DNA from: Burkholderiaceae bacterium | GTDB lineage: Bacteria > Pseudomonadota > Gammaproteobacteria > Burkholderiales > Burkholderiaceae | DNA: 64,000 nucleotides | NCBI GenBank assembly: GCA_021166835.1 | Contig: JAJPEN010000047.1 | Location: 1-64,000 of the forward strand | Reading direction: 5' to 3' | In this document: piece by piece, positions 49,101 to 57,932 of the stretch | How the letters are laid out: each line of letters opens with the position of its first letter | Position numbering within the stretch: position 1 is the stretch's first letter | Program-made: the position numbers and the translations under genes | Notes under the pieces: model-generated | Seen by the model: only the letters and a program-made list of their open reading frames with translations | Told to the model about the DNA's origin: nothing | The model's database searches: none

Positions 49101-49131
49101 ACGCAGTTCGCCGAACGGAGGCACGAAAGAC

Positions 49132-51159
49132 ATGATCGCCGAATTCGGGCAGTACACGCTGGCTCTCGCGCTCGCCGTCGCGATCGTTCTCGGCACACTG
49201 CCGATGATCGGCAGCTTCGTGCGCGGCTCGCTCGGCGCGCGGCTGATGGCCGTCGATCGCCCGGCGGCGATCCTGCTCGCCGCGCTCGCCATCCTCGCCT
49301 TCGGCTCGCTCGGCGCGCTGTTCGTGCGCAACGACTTCAGCGTCGCGCTCGTCGCCACGCATTCGAACCTGCACCTGCCGCTGCAGTACCGCATCGCCGC
49401 CACCTGGGGCTCGCACGAGGGCTCGATGCTGCTGTGGGTGCTGATCCTGTCGTTCTGGACCGGCGCCGTCTCGTTCTTCTCGTCGTCGCTGCCCGACGTG
49501 CTGCGCGCGCGCATCCTGTCGACGATGGGCCTGGTCGGCGCGGGCTTCCTGCTGTTCCTGCTGTTCACGTCGAACCCCTTCGAGCGGCTGATGCCGCCGG
49601 CCGCCGACGGACGCGACCTCAACCCGCTGCTGCAGGATCCGGGCATGGTGTTCCACCCGCCGTTGCTCTACATGGGCTACGTCGGGCTGTCGGTGGCTTT
49701 CGCGTTCTCGATCGCCGGCCTGATCGGCGGGCGCTTCGATGCGGCGTGGGCGCGCTGGGCGCGGCCCTGGACGGTGGTCGCCTGGTGCTTCCTCACGCTG
49801 GGCATCGCGCTCGGCTCGTTCTGGGCGTACTACGAGCTCGGCTGGGGCGGCTGGTGGTTCTGGGACCCGGTCGAGAACGCGTCGTTCATGCCGTGGCTGG
49901 TCGCCACCGCGCTGATCCACTCGCTCGCCGTCGCCGAGAAGCGTGGCACCTTCAAGAGCTGGACCGTGCTGCTGGCGATCCTCGGCTTCGGACTGAGCCT
50001 GCTCGGCACCTTCCTCGTGCGCTCGGGCGTGCTCACCTCGGTGCACGCCTTCGCCACCGATCCCGCGCGCGGCGTCTTCATCCTCTTCTTCCTGTCGATC
50101 GTCGTCGGCGGATCGCTGATGCTGTTCGCCGCGCGCGCGCCGGCCATCGGCAACGGTCCGGGCTTCTCGGCGATCTCGCGCGAGTCGCTGCTGCTGGCCA
50201 ACAACGTGCTACTCGTCGTCGCGATGGCGGCGGTGCTGCTCGGCACGCTGTATCCGCTGATCCTCGACACGCTCGACATGGGCAAGATCTCGGTAGGCCC
50301 GCCCTACTTCGAGTCGGTGTTCGTGCCGATGATGGCGCCGGCGCTGTTCCTGATGGGCATCGGACCGATCGCCCGCTGGAAGCAGGCGCAACTGCCCGAT
50401 CTGTTCGCGCGCCTGCGCTGGGCGCTGGCGATCGCCGTCGTCGCCTCGCTGCTGCTGCCGCTCACCGTCGACGGCTTCCGGCCGATGACGAGCATCGGCC
50501 TGTTCTTCGCGCTGTGGATCGCGGCCTGCGTCGTGGTCGCCGTGCTCGACATGCTGCGCGGCCACGACGGACGACTTTCGCTGTCGCGCGTGAAGCTGCA
50601 TCCGGCGAGCGCCTGGGGGATGCATTTCGCGCACCTGGGCGTGGCGATCTTCGTCGCCGGCGTCACGCTGTCGAACAGCTATTCGGTGGACCGCGAGCTG
50701 CGCATGGAGGTCGGACAGACGATCACGCTGGGCGACTACTCGATCCGCTTCGTCGGGCTGCAGGACGTGCCCGGGCCGAACTACGACGCGACGCGCGGCC
50801 GCTTCGAGGTGCGAAAGGGCGGCACTGCCGGGGGCGGCACTGCCGGGGCCGGCACCGACGAGGGCGCCGCGCCGATCGCCGTCCTGTCGCCCGAGAAGCG
50901 CATCTACCGCGCGAGCGGCCAGCCGATGACCGAAGCGGCGATCGATCGCGGCCTGACGCGCGACGTTTACCTGTCGATGGGCGAGCCGCTGGGCGGACAG
51001 GCGTGGGTCGTGCGCGCGCACGTGAAGCCCTTCGTCAACTGGATCTGGCTCGGCTGCCTGGTGATGGCGCTCGGCGGCTTCGTGTCGGCCGCGGACAAGC
51101 GCTACCGGAGACGCCTGGCCGAACGCGCCGCGGCGCAGATGGCGCCGGCCGCCGCATGA
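49132..51159 (+). CDS. ccmF: Cytochrome c haem lyase subunit CcmF
   Basis: Polytopic membrane protein of 675 residues with about 14-15 helices. The WWD domain WGGWWFWDPVENASFMPW and the four conserved His regions (THSNLHLP, VFHPPLLYMGY, ALIHSLAV, SVHAFATDP) mark it as CcmF, which joins haem to the apocytochrome. A Gly/Ala-rich insertion with GGTAG repeats near residues 562-578 sits in the last periplasmic loop. GGAGG precedes the ATG by about 10 nt. Confidence 0.96.
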   Translation: MIAEFGQYTLALALAVAIVLGTLPMIGSFVRGSLGARLMAVDRPAAILLAALAILAFGSLGALFVRNDFSVALVATHSNLHLPLQYRIAATWGSHEGSMLLWVLILSFWTGAVSFFSSSLPDVLRARILSTMGLVGAGFLLFLLFTSNPFERLMPPAADGRDLNPLLQDPGMVFHPPLLYMGYVGLSVAFAFSIAGLIGGRFDAAWARWARPWTVVAWCFLTLGIALGSFWAYYELGWGGWWFWDPVENASFMPWLVATALIHSLAVAEKRGTFKSWTVLLAILGFGLSLLGTFLVRSGVLTSVHAFATDPARGVFILFFLSIVVGGSLMLFAARAPAIGNGPGFSAISRESLLLANNVLLVVAMAAVLLGTLYPLILDTLDMGKISVGPPYFESVFVPMMAPALFLMGIGPIARWKQAQLPDLFARLRWALAIAVVASLLLPLTVDGFRPMTSIGLFFALWIAACVVVAVLDMLRGHDGRLSLSRVKLHPASAWGMHFAHLGVAIFVAGVTLSNSYSVDRELRMEVGQTITLGDYSIRFVGLQDVPGPNYDATRGRFEVRKGGTAGGGTAGAGTDEGAAPIAVLSPEKRIYRASGQPMTEAAIDRGLTRDVYLSMGEPLGGQAWVVRAHVKPFVNWIWLGCLVMALGGFVSAADKRYRRRLAERAAAQMAPAAA

Positions 51160-51689
51160 AAGCGCTGCGCTTCATCCTGCCGGCGGTCGTCTTCGCGGTC
51201 ATCGCGTGGTTCCTGCTCGCCGGGCTCGATCGCAACCCGCGCGACATCCCGTCGCCGCTGATCGGCAAGCCGGCGCCCGATTTCTCGCTGCCGGTCACGC
51301 ACGATCTCGCGCGCACCTGGTCTCCGCAGGCATTGCGCGGCAAGGTGTGGCTGCTCAACGTCTGGGGCTCGTGGTGCTCGGCGTGCCAGGTCGAGCATCC
51401 GGTGCTCAACGACCTGGCGCGCAGCGGCGAGATCCCGATCGTCGGGCTCGCCTGGAAGGACATGCCGGAGAACTCGATCGCGTGGCTGCGCCGGCTGGGC
51501 AATCCGTATTCGGTCGTCGTCAGCGACGTGCAGGGCCGCGTCGGCATCGACTACGGCGTCTACGGCGCGCCGGAAACCTTCCTGATCGACGGAGCGGGGA
51601 TCATCCGCTACAAGCACGTCGGACCGGTCACGCCGGAGCTGCTGCAGCAGAAGCTGCTGCCGCTCGCCCGCGAACTTGCGGCGTCGTGA
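51156..51689 (+). CDS. ccmG: Thiol:disulfide interchange protein CcmG/DsbE
   Basis: Membrane-anchored thioredoxin-like protein of 177 residues, ATG overlapping the ccmF stop. The active site is WGSWCSACQVEHP (Cys74, Cys77), and the cis-Pro loop YGVYGAPETFLID is typical of DsbE. It reduces the CxxCH cysteines of apocytochrome c before haem attachment. Confidence 0.95.
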   Translation: MKALRFILPAVVFAVIAWFLLAGLDRNPRDIPSPLIGKPAPDFSLPVTHDLARTWSPQALRGKVWLLNVWGSWCSACQVEHPVLNDLARSGEIPIVGLAWKDMPENSIAWLRRLGNPYSVVVSDVQGRVGIDYGVYGAPETFLIDGAGIIRYKHVGPVTPELLQQKLLPLARELAAS

Positions 51690-51699
51690 AGGGGCAAGC

Positions 51700-52383
51700 A
51701 TGAGCGCTCGCCGCTGGCTCATGAACCCTCGCCGCTGGCTCATAAACGCTCGCCGCTGGCTCGTGAACCTTCGCCCACGACTCGCTCGCTCGCTCGCCGC
51801 GCTGCTCCTCGGCATGGTCGCCTGGCTGTCGCTGCCCGGTGCGACCGGCATCGCCGTCGCGCAATCGCAGTCGCAACCCGCGCGCGAAGCGCCGACGCCC
51901 GCGGCCAGCCTGTTACCCACGCAGGCCGAGCGCGAGCGCTTTCACGCGCTCGCCGAAGAACTGCGCTGCCTCGTCTGCCAGAACCAGACGCTGGCCGACT
52001 CCGACGCGGCGCTCGCCGCCGACCTGCGCCGCGAAGTCGAGGAGCTGATGCTCGCCGGACGCAGCGACGACGAGATCAAGGCCTATCTCGTGCAGCGCTA
52101 CGGCGACTTCGTGCTGTACCGGCCGCCGTTGCAGCGGAACACGTGGCTGCTGTGGCTCGGGCCCTTCGTGCTGCTGCTCGTCGGCGCAACCGTGTGGTGG
52201 CGCGTGCAGCGCGCGCATCGCGCAGGCCTGCGTCCGGCTGATGCAGGCGCCGGTGCGAGCGTTCCCGCCGCAAGCGCGTCGGGCGGCCCTGGCACCGCCG
52301 CGGCCCGGGGCGGGGCGCGCACTCCCGAACCGCAGCCCGCCTCCGACGCCGACCTCGAACGCGCGCGCCGCCTGCTGGACTGA
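51700..52383 (+). CDS. ccmH: Cytochrome c maturation protein CcmH (CcmL-type)
   Basis: Protein of 227 residues with the redox motif LRCLVCQNQ (Cys90, Cys93) in a helical periplasmic domain, followed by a membrane helix (LLWLGPFVLLLVGATVWW) and an Ala/Pro/Gly-rich tail. It reduces the disulfide of apocytochrome c together with CcmG. The N-terminus is odd: three 7-residue repeats (RRWLMNP, RRWLINA, RRWLVNL) precede the signal peptide core, encoded by a 21-bp tandem repeat. Only the short CcmH form is seen; its TPR half is supplied by CcmI. Confidence 0.93.
   Translation: MSARRWLMNPRRWLINARRWLVNLRPRLARSLAALLLGMVAWLSLPGATGIAVAQSQSQPAREAPTPAASLLPTQAERERFHALAEELRCLVCQNQTLADSDAALAADLRREVEELMLAGRSDDEIKAYLVQRYGDFVLYRPPLQRNTWLLWLGPFVLLLVGATVWWRVQRAHRAGLRPADAGAGASVPAASASGGPGTAAARGGARTPEPQPASDADLERARRLLD
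51706..51768 (+). repeat. Three in-frame 21-bp tandem repeats in ccmH
   Basis: Three consecutive units of 21 bp share CTCGCCGCTGGCTC and differ at a few bases. Because 21 is a multiple of three, unit number can change without breaking the frame; it would change the positively charged region before the signal sequence of CcmH. Confidence 0.85.
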
Positions 52384-52423
52384 CGTACATCTCGCCGGTG
52401 CGCGCCGCGCGTTCGGCACGCGC

Positions 52424-53446
52424 TCAGGAAGGCGAACCGGCCTCGCGCGCTCGCCACCGCTCGGTGGTCAACACGATCTTTCCCGTGACGCGACGTTCGC
52501 GAAGCTGCTCCAGCGCGCGAGCGGCGTCCTCCAGCGGGAACGATCCCGCGGGTTGGGCACGCAGCAACCCCTTTTCGTGGAGCGCGAACAACTCCGACTG
52601 CACGCGCCGCATCCACTGCGGATGCCGTTGCCGGTAATCGCTCGAGTTCAGGCCGGTCACCGCGACGTTGCGAAGCAGGATCCGGTTCGCCGCGATGGCC
52701 GGGATCCGTCCGCCGGCGAAGCCGAGCACGACGATCCGTCCGCGCCAAGCGAGCGCGCGAAACGCTCCCTCGAAGACATCGCCGCCGACGACTTCGACGA
52801 CGACATCGGCGCCCTTGCCGCCGGTGAGCGCGCGCACGTCGTCGCGAATGGAGTCCCGCGGGCAGGATCCCGACAGGTCGACGATCGCATCCGCGCCGGC
52901 CGCTCGTGCGGCCCGCTCCTTGCCGGCGCTGCCCACTCCGGCGAGAACCCTTGCCCCCAGGGCCTTCGCCAGTTGCACGCAGGCGAGGCCGACGCCACCG
53001 CTCGCACCGGTGACCAGCACGACCTCGCCGGGCTGCAGATTCGCACGATCGACCAGCGCGTAGTGGGCGGTCTGGAACGCGAGCCCGAACCCGGCCGCTT
53101 CGAGGAAGTCCATCGCGCCAGGCAGCACGAAGCAGCTTTCCTGCGGCGCGAGCACGCGCTCGCCGTAGGCGCCGCGGTCGACGAGCACGAGAACGCGGTC
53201 GCCGACCGCGCAGCTGCGAACGCCCCGCCCTACCGACGAGACGATGCCGGCCGCTTCCTCGCCGGGCACGAACGGCAGCGGCGGCAGCACCTGGTACTGC
53301 CCGCCGATCACGAGGAGATCGGAGAAGTTCACGCCGGCCGCCATCACGTCGACGACCACCTCGTCGTCGCCGGGCACAGGATCGGGCCAGTCCTGCGGGC
53401 GCAGCGCATCGACCGCGCCGAACGCATGCACGGCCATCGCCTTCAT
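52424..53446 (-). CDS. NADPH:quinone oxidoreductase-like MDR protein
   Basis: Medium-chain dehydrogenase/reductase of 340 residues. FVPGEEAAGIVSSVG is the GroES-fold segment and VLVTGASGGVGLACVQLAKALGARV is the Rossmann NADPH site (seen at about residues 140-165). Zinc ligands of alcohol dehydrogenases are absent, so it is a quinone oxidoreductase or enoyl reductase type. The ATG overlaps the upstream lysR stop (ATGA), so the regulator and this enzyme form one transcript. Confidence 0.88.
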   Translation of the reverse strand: MKAMAVHAFGAVDALRPQDWPDPVPGDDEVVVDVMAAGVNFSDLLVIGGQYQVLPPLPFVPGEEAAGIVSSVGRGVRSCAVGDRVLVLVDRGAYGERVLAPQESCFVLPGAMDFLEAAGFGLAFQTAHYALVDRANLQPGEVVLVTGASGGVGLACVQLAKALGARVLAGVGSAGKERAARAAGADAIVDLSGSCPRDSIRDDVRALTGGKGADVVVEVVGGDVFEGAFRALAWRGRIVVLGFAGGRIPAIAANRILLRNVAVTGLNSSDYRQRHPQWMRRVQSELFALHEKGLLRAQPAGSFPLEDAARALEQLRERRVTGKIVLTTERWRAREAGSPS

Positions 53447-54396
53447 CGGAGCTCGGCCTCGTGCGGTTCGCGCATTTCGATGAACAGGTCCGGCGCGTCT
53501 CTCTCCAGCTCGTCGAACAGCACCTTGACCGTGGCCGGCATCAGCCGCCGCTCGTTGATCACCGCGTAGACGCACAGCGGCGTGCAGCGAAACGCCGGCA
53601 GCACCTTGCGCAGGAGTCCCGAACGAATCTCTTCCCGGCAGAAGGTGGCCACCGTTCGCGTCACGCCCAGACCGCCGATCGCCGCCTGCTTGCGGATGCT
53701 CGCATTCGAACTGCGGATGCGCGCCTCCGGAATCGGCATCTCGATCGTTCGTCCCTGCTCGTCGGCGAAGCGCCACTGTCGATCCTGCGACGACGCGATC
53801 AGCGGGATCCTCGCGAGGTCCTCGGGACGGCGGATCGCTGGATGCTGATCGAGGAACGCGGGCGACGCGAACAGCGCGCGTTCCAGCAGGAACATCCGGC
53901 ACGACACGACGCCGGAATCGGTGAGGTTCCCGTTGGTCATGACGAACACGACGTCGTAGCCGCTGCCCAGAAGCTCGCGCACCGGCGCGTACTGCACGTC
54001 GACGGTGATCTCCAGTTGCGGGTTGCGCGAAACGAGTTTCCTCACCACGCGGGCGAGATGGTGCGCGCCGAATTCGTAGGGCGCCGCGATGCGCAGCGCG
54101 CCCGCCACCTGGCCGCTCGACGCACGGAAGTCCGAAGTGATGTGGTCCACCTGCGCGAGCAGCGGCGCGATGCTCTCGTAGAGGATGCGCCCGCGCTCGG
54201 TGAGATCGAAGCGACGCTTCGTGCGATCGACGAGGCGAACCGACAGGTTGTCTTCGAGACGCCGCACGGCGAGGCTCAGGCTGGACTTGGGCCGGCCGAG
54301 CGCGCGGGCGGCGGCGCCGATGCCGCCGTGTTCGACGACCAGGCACAGGTCGATCAGGTCACTCGGCCACGCGTTTCTCATCGCGCCATCGTCCAT
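53443..54396 (-). CDS. LysR-family transcriptional regulator
   Basis: Protein of 317 residues with an N-terminal winged helix (DLCLVVEHGGIGAAARALGR, then PKSSLSLAVRRLEDNLSVRL) and a periplasmic-binding-like effector domain. The DNA-binding domain resembles the CrgA/AaeR subgroup, which often controls neighbouring redox and aromatic genes. It is divergent from the cupin-reductase gene across 110 bp and co-transcribed with the MDR protein, which are its likely targets. An ATG at 54381 is an alternative start. Confidence 0.92.
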   Translation of the reverse strand: MDDGAMRNAWPSDLIDLCLVVEHGGIGAAARALGRPKSSLSLAVRRLEDNLSVRLVDRTKRRFDLTERGRILYESIAPLLAQVDHITSDFRASSGQVAGALRIAAPYEFGAHHLARVVRKLVSRNPQLEITVDVQYAPVRELLGSGYDVVFVMTNGNLTDSGVVSCRMFLLERALFASPAFLDQHPAIRRPEDLARIPLIASSQDRQWRFADEQGRTIEMPIPEARIRSSNASIRKQAAIGGLGVTRTVATFCREEIRSGLLRKVLPAFRCTPLCVYAVINERRLMPATVKVLFDELERDAPDLFIEMREPHEAELR

Positions 54397-54445
54397 CCCC
54401 GTGAACAGGGCGTCCGCAATCTTAGACCTAGTGCACGTCCCGCGA

Positions 54446-54461
54446 AGCGACTACCGTCGCT
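54446..54461. promoter_or_regulatory. Inverted repeat in the lysR/reductase gap
   Basis: AGCGAC-TACC-GTCGCT, perfect 6-bp arms with a 4-bp centre, in the 110-bp divergent gap 46 bp before the cupin-reductase start. A possible binding site for the adjacent LysR protein; the assignment is by position only. Confidence 0.3.
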
Positions 54462-54506
54462 CGAAATCGACGCGTCCATCCACGAGACGCACGGGAGACA
54501 CCGGAC

Positions 54507-55838
54507 ATGCTCAGCTTCGTCCTGCGGGATTTCATCGAGTACGACCCGGCGCTGCGGGTCCGCAAGCCGATCCTCAAGGTGCCGACGCTCGTTTCGGAGA
54601 TCGTCTGCTACGAGCCGGGACAGTCGACGGCGACGCACCATCATCCAGTCCAGGACGAGATCTGGGTCGTGCTCGAAGGCTACGGCGAAATCTGGGTCGG
54701 CGAGCAGCGGCTCGCGGTCGAGCCGACCAGCATGATCTTCATTCCGGCCGGCATCCGCCACGGCCTGGCAGCGAGCCCGGACAGCCGCCTCGTGCTGCTG
54801 TTCATCAAGAGCCCCGGCATTCCCGAAGCGGCGGGCGCGACGACAGGCGACGGCGCGCGCGCCGTTCTGCCGACGGCGAGCCCGAAGCTGCGGCTCGAGG
54901 TCGCCGACGTGCGCACCGAAGCGCTCGACGTCGTGCAGGTCGAACTGCGCGCGCCCGGCGGCGGCGAACTGCCCGCCTTCGAGCCCGGCGCCCACGTCGC
55001 GGTCGACCTGCCCAACGGCCTGATCCGCCACTACTCGCTGAGCAACGACTGGCGCGAACGCGATCGCTACGTGCTCGGAATCGCACGTGCGCCGAACGGC
55101 AGGGGCGGGTCGCAGTTCGTCCACGAGTCGCTGCGCAAGGGCATGACGCTCGACGTCGCCGCGCCGCGCAACGGCTTTCCGCTCGATGCTTCGGCCACGC
55201 AGTACCTGTTCCTCGCCGGCGGCATCGGCATCACGCCGATCCTCGCGATGATCCGCTGGTGCGAGGCGCAGGGCCGCCGGTGGCGGCTGGCCTACGCAGT
55301 GCGCAGCGCCGAGCGCGCCGCGTTCCTCGAAAGCCTCTCGAAGATCGGCGGAGGCTCGGTCCACCTGCACTGCGACGAGCAGGAATCGCGCGTCTTCGAT
55401 CCGCAGCCGTGGCTGTCGGGCGCGCCGCACGGCGAGCACGTCTACTGCTGCGGTCCCGCGCCGATGATGGCGGCCGTGAAGGAGGCTGCCAGCCATCGCG
55501 ACCCCGCGAGCGTGCACTTCGAGTATTTCAACGCGCCGTCCGGCGCTTCGGTCGCGATTCCCGCCGATGCTAGACCTTTCACCATCGAGCTTCGCCGCAG
55601 CGGACGCTCGCTGACGGTGCCCGCCGACAGGACCATTCTGCAGATCCTCGAGCAGAACGGGATTCCGGTGGTGAGCTCGTGCCGCGAAGGCACCTGCCGC
55701 ACCTGCGAGACGGTCGTCTGCGAAGGTGCCATCGAACATCGCGACTTCTGCCTGACGCCGCAGGAGCAGGAAACCGGAAGAACGATGGTGGTCTGCGTCT
55801 CGCGCGCGAAGTCCGAGCGTCTCGTTCTCGATCTCTAG
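54507..55838 (+). CDS. Cupin fused to VanB-type oxygenase reductase
   Basis: Fusion protein of 443 residues. Residues 1-110 form a cupin with the metal-site pattern THHHPVQDEIW (43-53) and a later His at 85 (IPAGIRHG). Residues 125-340 are a phthalate-dioxygenase-reductase-like module with the FMN site RHYSLSN (174-180), the nucleotide loop GGIGITPI (238-245) and YCCGPAPMM. Residues 350-443 are a plant-type [2Fe-2S] ferredoxin with Cys392, Cys397, Cys400 and Cys430. Such reductases feed electrons to Rieske oxygenases (VanA type), but no oxygenase gene lies in the window. The cupin fusion is unusual; it may sense or pre-process the substrate. Confidence 0.87.
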   Translation: MLSFVLRDFIEYDPALRVRKPILKVPTLVSEIVCYEPGQSTATHHHPVQDEIWVVLEGYGEIWVGEQRLAVEPTSMIFIPAGIRHGLAASPDSRLVLLFIKSPGIPEAAGATTGDGARAVLPTASPKLRLEVADVRTEALDVVQVELRAPGGGELPAFEPGAHVAVDLPNGLIRHYSLSNDWRERDRYVLGIARAPNGRGGSQFVHESLRKGMTLDVAAPRNGFPLDASATQYLFLAGGIGITPILAMIRWCEAQGRRWRLAYAVRSAERAAFLESLSKIGGGSVHLHCDEQESRVFDPQPWLSGAPHGEHVYCCGPAPMMAAVKEAASHRDPASVHFEYFNAPSGASVAIPADARPFTIELRRSGRSLTVPADRTILQILEQNGIPVVSSCREGTCRTCETVVCEGAIEHRDFCLTPQEQETGRTMVVCVSRAKSERLVLDL

Positions 55839-55882
55839 GAGTCGATCGCCCGCTGCCGGTTCAACCACAGGAGACATACATC

Positions 55883-57028
55883 ATGAACGTGCCGATGCAT
55901 CGCTGGCTTGCCCTTCTCGCGCTCACCGCCTTTGCACTGTTCGCTCACGCCGCCGAGCCGATCCGCATCGGATCGGTGGTTTCGGCCACCGGATCGGCCA
56001 GCATCATCGGCGATCCGCAGATGAAGACGCTGCAGATGTACGTCGACTCGATCAACCGGCAGGGCGGCGTGCTCGGCCGGCAGCTCGAACTCGTCGCCTA
56101 CGATGACGCCAGCGACGTCAACAAAGCCAATTCGTTCACCAAGCGCCTGCTCAACAGCGATCGCGTCGACGTCGTCATCGGCGGGTCGATGAGCGGCGCG
56201 GCGATGTCGATGATTCCGCTGGTCGAGCAGGCCGAGGTTCCGTTCATCACGATGGCCGGAGCCATTTCGATCATCGAACCCGTGAAGAAGTGGGTGTTCA
56301 AGACTTCGCTGACCGACCGCATCGTCGCGGAGATGGTCTTCCGCGACATGCGCAAGCGCGGCATCACGAAGATCGCGCTGTTCAGCGAGAACAGCGGCTA
56401 CGGCCAGTCGGGCAAGGCGCAGTCGGAACTCGTTGCCGCGAAGTACGGCGTGCAGATCGTCGCGCGGGAAGTCTACGGCGCCACCGACGTCGACACGACT
56501 CCGCAACTCACGAGGATCAAGCAGGACGCGGACGTGCAGGCGATCTTCGTCTTCGGCGCAGGCCAGGGGCCGGCCGTCGTCACGCGCAACTACCGGCAGC
56601 TGGGCATGAACAAGCCGCTGTACCAGTCCTATGCGGTGTGCTCGAACGACTTCATCCGGCTCACCGGCGAGGCCGCCAACGGCACGCTGCTGCCCTGCAC
56701 CGCGATGCTGGTGGCCGACGATCTGCCGGACAGCAATCCGCAGAAAGCGGTCGTCAGCAGCTACGCGAGCGCCTACCGGAATCTGTGGAAATCCGACGTC
56801 TCGCACTTCGGCGGCTGCGCCTTCGACGCGCTGATGCTCTACCTCGACGCCGTCAAGCGCGCGGGCTCCACCGACAAGGCGAAGGTACGCGACGCGCTCG
56901 AGCAGACGAAGGGCATGGTGCTCACCGCCGGCACGTACAACATGTCGAGCACCGATCACATGGGGCTGGACGTGAACGCCTATCCGATGCTGGAGATCCG
57001 CAATGGGGGGTGGTCGCTGGCGGATTGA
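55883..57028 (+). CDS. ABC transporter substrate-binding protein (LivJ-like)
   Basis: Periplasmic binding protein of 381 residues with a signal peptide ending near AHAAEP. The two-lobed Leu/Ile/Val-binding fold is indicated by IRIGSVVSATGSASIIGDP, LELVAYDDASDVNKA and SENSGYGQSGKA. Proteins of this type in catabolic islands usually carry aromatic acids or amides, not amino acids. AGGAGA lies about 9 nt before the ATG. Its probable ATPase partners (LivG/LivF) are 6 kb downstream, beyond the catabolic genes. Confidence 0.92.
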   Translation: MNVPMHRWLALLALTAFALFAHAAEPIRIGSVVSATGSASIIGDPQMKTLQMYVDSINRQGGVLGRQLELVAYDDASDVNKANSFTKRLLNSDRVDVVIGGSMSGAAMSMIPLVEQAEVPFITMAGAISIIEPVKKWVFKTSLTDRIVAEMVFRDMRKRGITKIALFSENSGYGQSGKAQSELVAAKYGVQIVAREVYGATDVDTTPQLTRIKQDADVQAIFVFGAGQGPAVVTRNYRQLGMNKPLYQSYAVCSNDFIRLTGEAANGTLLPCTAMLVADDLPDSNPQKAVVSSYASAYRNLWKSDVSHFGGCAFDALMLYLDAVKRAGSTDKAKVRDALEQTKGMVLTAGTYNMSSTDHMGLDVNAYPMLEIRNGGWSLAD

Positions 57029-57043
57029 GCGCAGGCGACGGGA

Positions 57044-57113
57044 GGCCCGCAGGCCACGCGTCGCGCCGAGCGGAGGCCGCGGGCCGCGCTCGGAGACGCG
57101 CGACCTGCGGGCC
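57044..57113. terminator. Nested inverted repeat between convergent genes
   Basis: Three nested paired segments: GGCCCGCAGG/CCTGCGGGCC (10 bp, 57044-57053 with 57104-57113), CGCGTC/GACGCG (6 bp) and CCGAGCG/CGCTCGG (7 bp), around a 14-nt loop. It fills the 98-bp gap between the binding-protein gene and the convergent gntR and probably ends transcription from both sides. No T run. Confidence 0.5.
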
Positions 57114-57126
57114 GCTTCAGCCGGCT

Positions 57127-57906
57127 TCAGGCCTGCGGCGGAACGGTCGTCAATTCGGCCTGGCGACGGAAGTGCTCTTCGAGCACCTTGCGCGCCTGCT
57201 TCGCATCGCGGGCGAGCGCGGCCTTCTTGAGCTGCTCGTGCTGGTCGTCGGCGTCGTGCACCCGCTCGCCGTAGCGCCACAGATGGCGCCGATAACGCTC
57301 GAGCTGATCGTAGAGCACGTCGAAGAAATGCAGCAGCCACGGCGATCCGCAGGCGCTGCACAGCGCGTAGTGGAACTCGCGATGCCGCTGCTCCCATTCA
57401 TCCTGGGCACTCGAAGGATCGCCGGCGGCCGAAGCCGTCAGGCGCGCCGCCGCCTTCGCCAGCCGATGGGCCGCGGTGACGATCGCCGCCTCCCAGTTGT
57501 CGTCGCCCTGCCGGATCGATCGCTGCAGCGCGTTGATCTCCAGGTACGCGCGCAGCGACGAGACGTCGAGCATCTCCTGCGGATTGAGCGGCGCGACCAC
57601 GAATCCCTTGTGATCGACGACGTGCACCAGGCCGTCGCCGGCCACCTGGAACAGCGCTTCGCGCAGAGGGCTCGTGCCGACGCCGTAGCGTTGCGCCAGC
57701 TTCTCGATCGTGAGGCGCTCGCCGGGCTGGAAGCGGTTGCAGATGATGTCGCGGCGGATCTGCTGAGCCGTTCGTCCGGCGAGCGTGCGCGGCTCGATGC
57801 CGCGCGGCGCGCCTGCCCTGGGGCCCCAGGAAGGCGGTTCGGTCGCGTCGGCAGGCTTCGGAGCACCGTTCGCGTGACCGGCTTCGGGACGAGGTCGTGC
57901 GTTCAT
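57127..57906 (-). CDS. GntR-family regulator (FadR/FCD subfamily)
   Basis: Protein of 259 residues: an N-terminal disordered, Pro-rich extension of about 40 residues, a GntR winged helix (QQIRRDIICNRFQPGERLTI, YGVGTSPLREALF) and an all-helical FCD effector domain (EFHYALCSACGS, with several His). It is divergent from the amidohydrolase gene, and a 12-bp-arm palindrome lies in the 142-bp gap. It probably represses the amidohydrolase-dioxygenase operon until a pathway metabolite binds. Confidence 0.92.
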   Translation of the reverse strand: MNARPRPEAGHANGAPKPADATEPPSWGPRAGAPRGIEPRTLAGRTAQQIRRDIICNRFQPGERLTIEKLAQRYGVGTSPLREALFQVAGDGLVHVVDHKGFVVAPLNPQEMLDVSSLRAYLEINALQRSIRQGDDNWEAAIVTAAHRLAKAAARLTASAAGDPSSAQDEWEQRHREFHYALCSACGSPWLLHFFDVLYDQLERYRRHLWRYGERVHDADDQHEQLKKAALARDAKQARKVLEEHFRRQAELTTVPPQA

Positions 57907-57932
57907 CGCCCGAGTATACGGCGGCGGTCTCC

